DNA of 64,000 bases, taken from Aegilops tauschii subsp. strangulata. Taxonomy: Eukaryota; Streptophyta; Magnoliopsida; Poales; Poaceae. The notes below the pieces were generated by a model. That model had not been told where the DNA came from. It made no database searches and saw only the letters and a program-made list of their open reading frames with translations. The stretch spans positions 360,032,267 to 360,096,266 of the forward strand of contig NC_053040.3 of the NCBI RefSeq assembly GCF_002575655.3. Reading direction: 5' to 3'. Position 1 is the first letter of the stretch. Each line of letters opens with the position of its first letter. The position numbers and the translations under genes were made by a program. This document shows positions 47,001 through 58,827 of this stretch, one piece after another.

Positions 47001-48479
47001 ATAATCTTTCACCACTGGTACTTCCTCCTGTACAACTCCTGATAAGGAATTTACTTGAGTCCTCTTCGGCATATGCCGGGATACATACTTGATCCTTTTT
47101 CCTTCTGGGGTGGTAAGCAAAATCGTCTTGCTGGCACAATCGATGTTTCCTCCATACAACGATAGCCAATCCATTCCCAAAATCACATCCAAACCTGGCA
47201 ATTCCAAAACAATGAGGTCTGAGGGAAAAACATGCCTACCAATGGCCAATGGTATCTGAAAACATCCTTGGGTGGCCATATACTCTGCTCCTGGCGAGGT
47301 TACTAACATAGGGTTTCTGAGAACTTTGGTGGACATCTTAAACTTATTCACAAATCCCCTTGATATGTATGAGTGCGATGCACCAGTATTGAAAAGAACG
47401 GTTGCAGTAAATGACTTAACCAAAATCTTACCTATTACTGCATCAGGCTGAGCTTCAACCTCCTCCACGCTCACGTGGTTCACGTGTCCTTTGTTGAACG
47501 GGTTCGGCTTCTTCCCAGAGCTTCCATTGCCATTTCCATTTTGGGCTTCAGGACATTCATTGGCATAATGTCCATTCTTCTGGCACTTAAAGCAAGTGAC
47601 TTGGCTCAGGTCCCTCTTGGCTGGGGTAGATGGGTTGGTGCGGTTCTGTCCGTTGCTTCCTCCATTTCCATTACCATTCTTGGAGCCATTATGGTTGTGC
47701 GAACTACCTCCTCCATGGGTATGCTGAAACTGTCCTCCCGGCTTTGGGGTAAATCGAGGCTTCTGCTGAGCTCCTGAGTTATACTTCCCTTGTCCGTACT
47801 TCCTCTTACGGTTTTCAATCTGCCGTTGCTTCCCTTCAATCATGAGAGCTCTATCTACCAGCTCCTGGTAGTTGTTGAAAGTTGCTACCATCAACTGCAT
47901 ACTCAGCTCATCATTCAGCCCTTCCAAAAACTTCTCCTGCTTGGCTGCATCTGTAGCAACGTCATCTGGTGCATAACGTGCTAACTTACTGAATTCCTCC
48001 ACATACTGGCCTACGGTGCGTCCTCCTTGGCGTAGGTTGCGAAACTCACGCTTCTTCATAGCCATAGCTCCTGCTGAAACATGAGCTGTACGGAAAGCTT
48101 GCTGAAACTGGTCCCATGTGACAGTGTCAATAGGGTGTGTGGCTGTATAATTCTCCCACCATGATGCTGCGGGTCCATCAAGCTGATGTGCGGCAAAATG
48201 CACTCTTTCCGCATCTGTGCATCCTGCAGTGGTCAACTCCCTTCCAACTTTGCGGAGCCAATCATCTGCAACAATCGGCTCGGTGCTACTGGAAAACACC
48301 GGCGGGTTTAGCCTCAGGAAACGGGCTAGGTGATCAACAGGTGGTGGTGGCGGTGGGTTGTTGTTGTTGTTGTTGTTGCCTTGGTTCTGCACTAACACTT
48401 GCATCAGGGCATTCTGTTGCTGAATCAACTGGGTGATCTCTGGCGGGAAAACAAATCCGGTGTCGCGTCTCGAAGGCAT
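44085..48479 (-). pseudogene. Tekay Gag-Pol polyprotein (Gag, protease, RT, RNase H, integrase, chromodomain)
   Basis: One frame of about 1,464 codons with two nonsense codons: TGA at 46611-46613 (in RT, after YHQLKI) and TAG at 45642-45644 (between RNase H and integrase). Gag has [10 protein letters not shown] and the CCHC knuckle [14 protein letters not shown]. The protease motif reads [11 protein letters not shown], with Asn at residue 364 where Asp is catalytic. RT has VVDYRGLN and [14 protein letters not shown]. RNase H has [11 protein letters not shown] and [10 protein letters not shown]. Integrase has the CDVCQ half of the zinc site, MNFITGLP (Asn at residue 1104 where the first catalytic Asp is expected), IVSDRGTQF and QTDGQTERVNQ. 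The tail KVQWSHHTEDEATWE is a chromodomain, which in this clade steers integration to heterochromatin. It is inactive as read. Confidence 0.92.
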
Positions 48480-48679
48480 CTGATAGGTTTAGAAAAGATG
48501 AGAGTTAAGAATAGAATGAGGTCTAGGGAGAAAACACTACCCATATGCTCATGAGACAAATTCAATCAATATCACTCAATCAATTCAAACAAGGCAAAAC
48601 AATCAATCTAACTAGCGTTACAAAAGTGCTTGAACTATACTATTAAATGGGGGAAAACTACTACTGATATGGTGGTCTA

Positions 48680-49399
48680 CTAGAAACTCTGATCCGTTGA
48701 AGACTCCATGATGTCTGCTCCAGCTTCATCAACCCAGTCGTCTTCACTTGGTTCTGAGTCGGTGTCGTCGATGATGATGTAGTTATCCGGACAAGTGCAT
48801 TCGTCGACTTCTGCTTTTGGCACTGGATTTCCCATGAATATTCCAATCTTCTTTTCCAGGTCGTCATTCTTCCCTACTAGTGCGTTGATTTCCTCCAAAT
48901 AATCTTCGCGTGTAGCCTTGAGTTCTTCTTGGAGCTCCTTGATCTTCGTTAATGCCTTCTTCAGCTCTTCCTTGTCTGAGCACATCTGGTTCTCCTGGCG
49001 ACGAATATGTTGGTTCTGCTCCTGGATGAAAGCTGCAATTGATCCATCCTTCTTGGTTCTGATCATCTCCCATTGCGCATCTCGGCGTCCACAAATTTGG
49101 TAAATTGTATCCTTAAGCTCCTGGTGGTAGACTTCTCCAATGCGTCCCATGGTGATGTGTGCGGCCATGCTCTTCCCTAAACTCCAAGTTGGTGCTTCGA
49201 AAACCAATCTTATGGCACTAAACATCCTTCCTGGAATGATAACTTGAATCTTCCAGCTCTCCTCTTCAGGTAATGTGGCGTTGTAGGTTCCGGTGATGCT
49301 TGGTATTCCTATGTTCAAGTACTTGGTGACTTCCTTCAAGTGTCGACCAAAAGGCGTGTCTTCATCTGGTTGCATGAACTTGCTCCTTGCATTCGCCAT
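48680..49399 (-). CDS. Extra ORF upstream of gag in the Tekay element, unknown function
   Basis: 239 residues, complete and unbroken, in the leader between the primer-binding site (96 bases upstream of its ATG) and gag (200 bases downstream). The first ~100 residues are globular-looking (GRHLKEVTKYLNIGIPS, WKIQVIIPGRMFSAIRLVFEA). Residues of about 120-190 are a strongly heptad-like coiled coil rich in Glu, Lys and Gln, and the C-terminus is acidic (IIIDDTDSEPSEDDW). I recall related leader ORFs in other Triticeae Gypsy elements, but no assigned function. It lacks a zinc knuckle, so it is not a simple gag duplicate. It is intact although gag-pol has two stops. Confidence 0.75.
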   Translation of the reverse strand: MANARSKFMQPDEDTPFGRHLKEVTKYLNIGIPSITGTYNATLPEEESWKIQVIIPGRMFSAIRLVFEAPTWSLGKSMAAHITMGRIGEVYHQELKDTIYQICGRRDAQWEMIRTKKDGSIAAFIQEQNQHIRRQENQMCSDKEELKKALTKIKELQEELKATREDYLEEINALVGKNDDLEKKIGIFMGNPVPKAEVDECTCPDNYIIIDDTDSEPSEDDWVDEAGADIMESSTDQSF

Positions 49400-49494
49400 T
49401 CCTAAAAGAGTAGAAAGTGGAGAGGGGTCAGAAATGAGAAGAGAGAAGCTTTCTAGGGCTTAAGCTTAGTGGTCGTGTCCTACAGTCAGCGTGT

Positions 49495-49507
49495 GCTCTG
49501 ATACCAA
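49495..49507 (-). other. Primer-binding site, initiator tRNA-Met
   Basis: Read on the minus strand, TTGGTATCAGAGC starts three bases after the 5' LTR and contains TGGTATCAGAGC, complementary to the 3' end of tRNA-iMet. Confidence 0.9.
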
Positions 49508-49510
49508 CTT

Positions 49511-52317
49511 TGTAGCGACCAGACCTCAAATGGTCTGTGCTGCTGTGCACCAGTGTCATCCCTGGATCAGTAATGCTGACACGCATAGTACAAATGGAGG
49601 ATTTATAACAGAGTAGCAATCACACACTTATTACATCGAATATCTCCAAAGAGAATAAGTATGATAAACATGGCTTAAGGCCATCTAACAACGATAACAG
49701 CGGAAGACTTGGAAGATAAGTGAGTCCATCAACTCCAGCGGCATCACTGAGTATAAGACCACGACCTAAGGCACCTTACTCGTCGTCTGAAAAGTCTGCA
49801 ACATGAAACGTTGCAGCCCGAAAACGGGTCAGCACATAGAATATGCTGGCAATGTAACACATAGAGAATAATGAACAATAACAATGCTATACTACATGCA
49901 TATATGGCTGGTGGAAAAGCTCTATGGTTATAATGTTTTTGCGAAAAGCCAATTTTATCCTACCTCAAAGGAATAAATTTTATTTAACTATCATGGTGGT
50001 TGTGAAACATTGAGATGGTTGACAGCATCTCAATCCCAATTAAGTATCATCATTAACCCAACAAGATTAATTAAAGTAACATGATGAGATCAACGAGATA
50101 ATCCAAGAACTAGATACTCAAGATGTCCATAACCGGGGACACGGCTAATCATGATTAGTTTGTACACTCTGCAGAGGTTTGTGCACTTTTCCCCACAAGA
50201 CTCGATCTCCTCCGTTGGATTACTCGCACTACATGGTGTTTGAGTAAGGGGTTTGTGCACTTTTCCCCACAAGACTCGATCTCCTCCGTTGGATTACTCG
50301 CACTACATGGTGTTTGAGTAACGGATGACCGAGACACAGTCTTTCAGAAGTGTTTGCACCTTACGAATGGGTAGACCGTTACACCTACTTTCCCCTACAT
50401 CTGCTAGTCTACCACTGTAAGAGTTCACACAACTTAATCAACTATGCTAGAGCCCATAATAGCTTGCGGCTGCACACGGAAGTTTCTAGCATGAATAATC
50501 TTATGATTCCTTTGAACCTGGGTGGCGGTCCAAAAGAAAAAACAGGCAATCCTGGAATACCCAGGTACCTCAATCCACCCAGATGTGAGTTTTAGTTGCC
50601 ACCTTAAGTAAACCATTAATTAACCATCTCACATCTGTCATGGAAATCTCTCAAGCCCAATCCACGTCTACGAGCATAGCATGGCAATAATAATAGCAAA
50701 CGTAGAAGTAACTCCCAAGGGTTTGAATAGAAAACAGGTAATAGGTACTACCACAACTACTTCCCAATACCCACAATTTAATTAGATCCTAATCATGCAA
50801 GTGTTTGAGGAAAACCGATCTAATGCAATAAAAACTGGGTATGGAAGGTATATGATCAAAGTGTTACTTGCCTTGCTGATGATCCGCGAAACCTAGCGAT
50901 TCGAAGTAACAAGCGGCACACTCCGGGTACTCTATCGCAAACAAACAAGCATACAATCAGTACTCATCTAATGCACAGGTAAAACTCGAATGAAAGATCC
51001 AACCAGAAAGTTCAACTTAAGAACTCCGGTTTGCAAAAAGAATCAACTCGAAAGAAACAACGAAAGTCAAACGGCGAAGAAAGAAACTTCGTTTACTAAT
51101 CTGGATCTAGGTCAAATTTTACTGTAGCAAAAACTTGTTTGAGTCGGTTAAACGGAAAGAGAATTTCGAGACGAAACTCTAGGCGCTTGAATCGCCTGAT
51201 TCCGATAAACGAGCGAGAAGTTAAACAGAATCGAAAATTCGATCAGAAATCGAATCTGAGATAATCGCAGAAAAATCCGGCGGAAAAGAAAAACGGACGA
51301 ACGGTTAAAGAACGGACGTTCGTTAACAGAGAAAAACCGACGAACGCGTTCGTGAAAACGAACGGTTCGGTGAACGCTCGCAAAATAATAAAACCGAAAA
51401 AAACCGATCTAGGTTTTTTTTTTTAAAAACGAAGGTTTTTTTTTAACAAAAACCGGCAACGACGAACGGGGCAGCGGCAGTACCTCGTCGGGGCGGCTCC
51501 GGCGAGGGCTCCGGCAGGGCGTGGGGTGCGGGGGTGCGGGCGAGGGCGAGGGGCGGCGGCTCCCGGCGGCGGCGGCGGCTTCCGGCGGCGGCGGCGGCTG
51601 GCAAGTGCGGCGGCGGCGGCGGGATGAGTGCGGCGGCGGCGGCGGGTTGAGGGGAAGAGAGAGAGGGGGGGTAGCAAGCTTGGCGGAGGGGGCAAGCTCC
51701 GGGGCGGCTCGGTCCCGTGGCCATGGCGGACTCCTGCGGCGCGGCGGCTCCCGTGCGGAGGAAGGAGAGGGCGCGGGCGGGCCGGCGCTCGGCTGGGCTT
51801 CGGCCCGGTCGGGCGTCGCGCAGTTTTTTTTAAATAAGTTCCACGGAAAATAATTCATAGAAAAATAAATAAAAATCAGAAAAAATAAAAAATAAATTTT
51901 CCCCGTCTAGTTAGAAAATCTAGAATAGGGTGAACATTTTTTTAAATCAAAATAAATTTTTGAAAACATGCAATATTTTTAATGCAATAAAAATTGCAAA
52001 AAAAATCCGAATAAATTCCAATAAAAGATTTTAACATTTTTCCTCCAGTATTTCAATTGTTTTGGAGAAGTCATATTTTCTCCTCTCGTTTATTTTTAAA
52101 ATGAAATATTTTTCCGGAGAGAAAATAATTAAAACCAAAAATCCTCGTCTTATTGTTTGATGAAAATCAAATATGAAAACTCGAGAAAATCCCCAACTCT
52201 CTCCGAGGGTCCTTGATTTGCTTAGGATTTATCGATGATTTGTCAAAATGCAATAAAACATGATATGCAATGATGATCTATGTATAACATACCAAATTGA
52301 AAATTTGGGATGTTACA
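49511..52317 (-). repeat. 5' LTR of the Tekay element
   Basis: 2,807 bp, same termini as 41338-44072. It is longer mainly because of a 74-bp tandem duplication at 50176-50323. In element direction it starts TGTAACATCCCAAATTTTC. Confidence 0.93.
50176..50323. repeat. 74-bp tandem duplication private to the 5' LTR
   Basis: GGTTTGTGCACTTTTCCCC begins at 50176 and again at 50250. The corresponding place in the 3' LTR (about 42004-42075) has one copy. Confidence 0.9.
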
Positions 52318-54220
52318 ACTGTACATACTAAATACAGAATAAACAAAGAGGAACATGTTAAAGAACAGAAGAGGAAGCATATTCTTGAGGTTCCGCTTCA
52401 TTGCATACAATGTTGGTTGCCCACTCATGATGAATCACGGCGCCCAAAGAAATGCAATTCCATGTTGTCTCTCTATATGTGGCAATTTTGAACAAGAGTC
52501 GTTAGGATCATATTCTGAACAAGAATCAACAGGTGGAGAGCGTATGAGTTTCATTGCATCCAGAATGGCACTCAATGCCTTGGTGCCAATTTTTTAAGTC
52601 ATTGCAGTGTTTAGCTTCAAGAGTGGACTGCTGCTAGTGCGACACAAAGTAGCTACACAGATCATAGTGTAGATATAATGGGGAAAACCGTAAGCATCAG
52701 AGTAAAATCAGCAAAGTGGAACTTGCTGGAATAATGTGCTAGTATTGCCGGTACGGCTAGAAAGGCTTCGGATAACAGCTCTCTTCAAGTGAAGGTGTGG
52801 TACTGTTAATATCAGTGTTACTCTCAAAGGCGACACAGCTCCCCGCATTTCCTTGCTATTCTTATAGGATTCAAGTGGGCAGGTGACTACAAATCCTATT
52901 CCTATGTTTACAAGATCCTACGAATCAAAGAGGCTCAAAGTGTCCATCACAACCGACCGTATAGACCTCTACACTACAAAAGTCCCTGCTCATCTTCAGT
53001 ACAAGGAACATATTGTACCACTATCATACTTCCTCCGTTCCAAAATATACGTCTTGGTAGAGATTTCCACTATGGATCACATACAGATGTATCCAGATAC
53101 ATTTTAGAGTGTAGATTCACTCATTTTGCTCCATATGTAGTCCATGGTGGAATCTATACAAAGACTTGTATTTAGGAACGGAGAGAGTACATATTAAAGA
53201 AGAACGGAAGAGGAACATGGTAAAGAAGAGCAAGTAGATTTTGGATAATAAAATGTTGGTTGCGCAGTGCCCACACATGATGAACCAGAGCGCATTAAGA
53301 ATGCAACTCCCAGCTGTCTCTCGACCATTTCAGGCGGTTGGATGAAGATCCTACGTCTCCTAACCGATCTTCTTCCTCGTCTCTGATTCTTCCCATACAA
53401 AACACCGCACGGGCTGCCGGCCGGACCACCGGCCCCCGCCGCCTGTGTTCCTCCGCCACCCCCACCCCCACCCGCGTCGAGTTTTCTTCATTCGGCGAGG
53501 CCCCACAACCACCCGAGTGCCTTCATTCGCAACGGCGAACTCCGGCGAGCTCTGAAAAATCGACTGACCCAATTTTGAAATTTAGTCTACTGTGATTTAA
53601 CTAGTGTGGAATATAAAAGGGGAAAACCATAAGCATTGGGAGTATAGTGTTGAGCGTGCCATGGCGGATCTGAAGGTGCAAACCGGACAAAGGCAACTTC
53701 GCAACCAAGACAAGAAATCAGAGTAAAGCTGTGGCGATCTATTTTCTTGCTGCGATAAATAAGTTGAGCAGATATGAAAGAGTACCGCCTCTGGTGCGGC
53801 GCCGTGTATGCATCTGCTGAGAATTTGATGGTGTTGCGGTAGCGATGGCTGTCGGCGGCGTGGAAGCAGATCTAGGAGGGTAGACGGTGGCGGCGGGGCG
53901 CGGTGGACGAGACGGTCGTAGGAGCGGCGCCGGCAAGGTGGACGACGACGGGGATGAAGCGAGAGGACGGGATGCAAGGATCCCGGTCCGAAGTCGTGGA
54001 TGAGAGAGGTCGATCTCTTGTAATGGACGGCGGCGTCGGGGTATCAGCTCCGGCATGGTGGAGGAGGATGGTGGTGGATGGGGTGGCGGACGGCGGTGGA
54101 CGGAGGAGGGTGGGGTGGAGAGGGTGTTTTGGCGCCCACGGAGTACGAATGGGGAAAAGGGAGGTAGAGAGGAAGGGGGGAACCATGTATTTAGGGTGCG
54201 CTTGTCTCAAATGCAAGGAA
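52318..54220 (-). mobile_element. CACTA transposon, right part with 5' exon region
   Basis: Sequence resumes after the Tekay duplication ACTGT. A block at 52497-52612 repeats the exon at 40698-40812, and further blocks (52350-52490 and 53205-53335; 41140-41340 and 52645-53015) are related, so the internal region has been duplicated. A GC-rich stretch near 53740-54060 on the minus strand looks like a first exon or 5' UTR. Where the element ends to the right is not clear. Confidence 0.5.
53029..53187. mobile_element. Stowaway MITE, 159 bp, inside the CACTA element
   Basis: CTTCCTCCGTTCCAAAATATA at the left pairs with TATTTAGGAACGGAGAGAG at the right, flanked by TA (53027-53028 and 53188-53189). 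The arms pair through GATTTCCACTATGGA and CCATGGTGGAATC. Confidence 0.9.
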
Positions 54221-55170
54221 ATTTACAAACTTAGCCCCCGTTTCAAATTTCTACAACATCACAACAACATTAGTCGGTTGGGGATAGGACGGTAATCTCG
54301 CATACACCGAATATTTGCCGACGAGAGTTTGTTTTTGGCGCCCACCGTGTATGAATATGAATCGGGGAGGGAGTCAATTTCGGCCGAGGACACACTGTGT
54401 TTTGGCGCCCACCGTGTATGAATCCGGGTGAGAGGCGGTTACGTCACGTTTGGGTGAAATTACAAACCTACCCCTATCGAAACCTATAGAAATCCAACAA
54501 ATAGGCTTTGCGTGGCAGGGATAGGCAGTAGTGATTTCCATCTCGCAGATTTTGGTTTCGGGCGGTTACTGCGACTTTCCCCGCTTCGTTCAAATTTTGC
54601 AGAGTGCACGTTTACCGTGCCAACTCAATTCGAATCCCGTTTGTATTCTTTTTTTTTCGGGCGGGATCCATTTTCAATTGGAATTACATTCTATATACAT
54701 CATTTTTTTATATATACTTTCAAAAGCACAACACCATTTATACATAAATATGGTTTACAAATGGCATGATCTCAGATTCATAAGGGTATATCCATCAATT
54801 TGGATTTTCAAATATTTGAAACCACTTTATGTTGAAATCCAATGTATGCATTCCTCGCTAACTGTCTCCAATTAATGTGTGTTTCATGCGGGTTTTTTTA
54901 CTTCTCAAGCATGTATAATGTGTTTCACACACGCAACATATAGTGTAATCCCGTTTAGACATTAATTGCATATAAACCATGCATTGTTTGTAATTGAAGA
55001 ATCTATGGATCACCAATATTGATAAACTATATAACATTACACGTGTGCCCAAATTCAAATGAATATGCATGTTTGATACACCAATTTGCGTTATGATATT
55101 ATCGATGTCGTGATCTCCAGTTTAAATATTTGAATACCCTTTAATCCAGATATTCGTTTCATATAGCTAT
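54221..55170. other. Unassigned sequence right of the CACTA exon region
   Basis: TTTTGGCGCCCACCGTGTATGAAT occurs twice in part (near 54335 and 54400), and a related form lies at 54126. The remainder is AT-rich. No gene seen. Confidence 0.4.
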
Positions 55171-55179
55171 CACTCATGC

Positions 55180-57095
55180 TTATATAGGACTATCTCTCTG
55201 GACCTATACGCGTTCATCGTCTCTCAGGTATCTCTCGTGCTACCTGTATGTCGATAATGTTCTTTTATCTTCGTAACACACTGACGGTACTCTCTCCCTC
55301 GACCTTCATCACTCTATCTCTCTCTAAGTATATCTCGCTCCCTGCTATGTGTCTCTAACTATGATTCTCCATGTGGAATCTCTTTCTCTCACACAAACAC
55401 AAAACTTTGTCTCCCGGGGTCTCATTTCTCTCTACTATTCCCATGTGTGCCACTCGCACACCCCTCATACAGAGATGTCTTTCGCTCCTTAGATATGAGA
55501 ACCTACGACTCTTCCTCTTCAATGTCTCTTTCTCACACACAAACACAAACTCCATCTCCCAGGGTCTCATATTTCTCCATTGTTCTCTTGTATGTCGCTC
55601 ACACACACCCTCTCTCCCTAGAGATATCTTGCGTTCCCTCGTATGTCTCTCTAGCTATCACTCTCGTTGTGAAATATCTTTCTCTCTCGCAGACACAAAA
55701 CTCCGTCTCTCTGGATCTCATTTCTCTCTGATATCTGTTTGTATGTGACTCACATGCACCCTCTCTCTATCTCTCTCACACCCACACACATAACCCAGCC
55801 TTCTGATCCACTCGACTCCTATCTCTAACGCACACTAGCTAGCATCTTTATCTTTCTATTTATCTGTTTCTCCATCAACCTTCTTTCTCGCCCTCACTCT
55901 TGATTCCTATCACGCACACTACATATGTTTCTCTCTACATGAAGTCAAGTGCCCTCTCACACACATATATAACGTCACCCTTTGAACCACCCGACGGTCA
56001 TCTCCAACACCCAAACTAGCGGATGTCCCTCTAGCTAGCATCTCCATCTCTATATCTATCTGTAGTTTCTCCGTCAACATTTGTTTCTCGCACGGAGTCT
56101 TGCTTTCTATCACCCACACTATATATGTCTCTCCATACATATGCATTTATAGGTTGGTCTGTTTTGCACAATCGTTGCGCCTCACTCCCTCTGCTCGCCA
56201 TAGATGCATGCTCCAGCCCACGCCACTATCTCTTAAAGACAAAAACACATGCTCAATTGTCGGGCCTTCTTCCATGCATTCTCACATGCATGCATATTGT
56301 CATACCGATCCGTCTCTCCCATGTCGTTGATCTTATGACTTATGTCTTCTTTCTTTTATCTCGATCATGCGCGCGTGCACACACACACATCCCACGTATA
56401 CATGTATACCTCTCACACATGCACGTTCAAGGTCTCTATGTCTCCATACGTAGTTATTTACCCTCAATCCTAACGCCACATCGAATCGTTCTCCTCTTTT
56501 GTGCACATAACTTCCGCCTGGATGGGTAAAACACACACTCACACTTAACAATCTCCTTCTAGCTACCCAGCTACCCCCCCCCCGCCTCTCACTCTTCCCC
56601 TATATCCCCGAAACCAATAAGACCATCCCTTTGTTTAATTCCCGCCTACATGCACCATCGATATATAGTAGTCTTCCTCGGTGTCTCTCGAACAAACACG
56701 TTCTCTCGATGTCGACTCCTCTCACGCGCACACACCTTCTCTTCCCTCTCTACGGGCATTTTCTCTCTCGCACCCCATCGTTGGTGGCCTGTGCCATACA
56801 CATCACCTCTCTATGATGAAGCCATGCACACTTAAATTACATCCGCCACAGAGGACCCCGCGACACACACACACACACGCACGCACGCACCCCCCCACAC
56901 ACATAGACTCCATCTCTCTCTCTCTCTCTCATAACACACACACACGCACACCCCCCCCACACACTAAGACTCCATCTCTCTCTCTCACACACACACACAA
57001 ACTAAAACTCCATCTCTCTCTCTCTCCTCTCTCTCTCACAGACACACACACACCCCACACACACACTAAGACTACATCTCACACACACATGCTCT
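55180..57095. repeat. CT/CA-rich simple-sequence tract
   Basis: Almost 2 kb dominated on the plus strand by CTCTCT and CACACA motifs, with a degenerate longer period (TCTCTCTCACACACAAACACAAA with CTCCATCTC). The densest part is 56860-57095. ORFs here are artefacts of composition. Confidence 0.85.
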
Positions 57096-57659
57096 AGGCG
57101 GAGCATTTGTTCCTACCACCCTTCATCCAACCTTACCCGTATGATAAACAAGCACCTTTATTTACTTGCATAACATGGACAAATTCCACTTTACTTTAGT
57201 AGTCAGCAAACTTATCATCTGTACCCTTATAAAAAAACGAGTTGGCGGTGATGGTGTGCCTGCCATCTTGTAATACAGACCTTATGATCTATATCTGAGG
57301 ATAGAAAGCAAACTATGATAATTTTACAAAAGATACCCGCACCTCTCTCCACATCATTATCTCCCGCAACCTCATTGCTCAGCAATTAAAAAAGGAATAG
57401 GTCTCTGGAACAATCTAGCATGCATGGTGGCCGCTGCCGCCTGCCGGCGCCGTCCATCCCCATGCCTCCGCCCATTCCGACCACCAGTCACCACCACGCT
57501 CCACTCCTCCTCGCCTTATCTCTCATATTTCATTTTTTCGATGACATTCTCGAGATACCAGTTTTCCGATAAAATTCTCGAGATATCATTAGTTTTTACA
57601 CATGGGATTACTCCTGCATGGGTCAATCACAACAGGTGTCCTGTAAAAAAAAGGCATAT

Positions 57660-57692
57660 TCATGTTCCGTGCAATGCACGAGAATCTTGCTT
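57660..57692 (+). mobile_element. Possible Helitron-like 3' end
   Basis: GTGCAATGCAC forms a short hairpin followed after 7 bases by CTTGCTTGT. Grass Helitrons end with a GC-rich hairpin just before CTAGT, and this is a degenerate match. No 5' end or RepHel gene is visible. Confidence 0.25.
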
Positions 57693-58513
57693 GTAATTAT
57701 ATAATGCAAATCATGAGCAGGAAGTGACATTTTTTTGACACAACCACGTTAACATGGCCACGTAAATCATTAGCAAAAGTAAATACCATTATACTTATAT
57801 CCCGATGCAAAAGGTTGAGTACATGTACGAAGAGTAGAGTTGCACACATGCAGTCTGTCTCTCAGAATCTCTCTCACACACACACCAGTTACGTGACGCC
57901 CACTTAAGCAGACACGTATGTTACAACTTTGTGCACCCGCGGGTACACGTGATGCTGCGCATTTATTTAAGCCGGAAGGCGAACCCAAACAGTAGCTGCA
58001 TTCATTCCCCTCCCGCCGCCTCTTCTCTGGTCGCCGTCGCCCGGTAGCCATGGGCCGGCCGAAGGTAACAACATACGCCATACTCCCGCCGGAGCGGCGC
58101 TTTAATATGGAAATTTTAGTGGTCATGCATACATCTTTTTGTGCTAGCACTCCTATATAAGGGTTGACCGGTCGCTTCCCGCGGACGTGCGCGGGCGGTG
58201 GAAGAGGAAGGAGAAGGGAAGCGGGCTGTGGAGTAACGTTTTTTACCACAATTTCTTAGGAAACTGAGTGCAATAATTGAGTAGTTTTGCAAACTACCAG
58301 TACTACACCTGAAACGGTTCAAAACCTATACTCCCTTGCTAGAGCGCGTTTCCCGCGTGCAATGGTCAGCGTCGCGCTGGAGCGTCAGTGCCGCATTAAT
58401 GCCCGGCCAGAGCGGAGGTGACCTCTCACTAGTGCCGGCTTTGAAGTGGCGCGACGGCCGATAGAGCGCCGCTTCCCGGTGCACGCGACTGCTCCGCGTC
58501 GAGACTGGCCATA

Positions 58514-58827
58514 GGCCCTGTTTGGATCCATGGGTTAGAGTTAGTTTGAGCTAGTTGGGGCTCAAATAGCCCTGAAGTATGCAAGCATGAGGGTTTAAAT
58601 TGGAGCAAGTTGCACCGAACCCACCAAAAAAAACTATCCCACCCAAGAGGTGCTAACTGGAGATAGTTCTCATTGGGACCACTGAAAAATCACTTTTCTC
58701 TCTCCATGAAGTGCATTTATTGTCAATCTAACCCTGTCACCCAAATACCTCTTTGGCTACAGTTAGTTCAGGGTTAGTCATGAGTTAGTCTAACCTCTAG
58801 CTAAGTTAGAGTATCAAACAGGAGCAG
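58514..58827. mobile_element. MITE with CCTGTTTGG-type imperfect termini
   Basis: GGCCCTGTTTGGATCCATGGG at the left pairs imperfectly with TATCAAACAGGAGCAG at the right, and GTTAGAGTTAG pairs with CTAACCTC/AACTTAG-type arms inside. The size of ~314 bp and the termini suit a PIF/Harbinger or hAT MITE. The target duplication is unclear. Confidence 0.5.

Larger units (their letters stand above)
41338..52317 (-). mobile_element. Full-length Tekay/Del-clade chromovirus (Ty3-Gypsy), 10,980 bp
   Basis: LTRs at 41338-44072 and 49511-52317 enclose the body. The 5-bp target duplication ACTGT (41333-41337 and 52318-52322) is perfect. On the minus strand the order is LTR, primer-binding site for initiator tRNA-Met, an extra ORF, then gag-protease-RT-RNase H-integrase with chromodomain, polypurine tract, LTR. 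Hand comparison gives about 1% LTR divergence outside GC-rich simple repeats, so it is younger than the Fatima-like element. It is inserted in the CACTA element. Confidence 0.95.

Noticed and set aside
54500..54535. A TAGTG near 54528 as the opposite CACTA end
   Set aside because: It lacks the expected T-rich TTTTGTAGTG terminus and matching subterminal text.
55355..57097. Ser/Thr/His-rich ORFs up to 138 codons
   Set aside because: Artefacts of the CT/CA simple-sequence tract.
58060..58080. A start-like ATGGGCCGGCCGAAG followed by GTAAC, as a host gene first exon
   Set aside because: No continuing exon with any similarity could be found, and the neighbourhood shares text with repeats near 61.8-62.1 kb.
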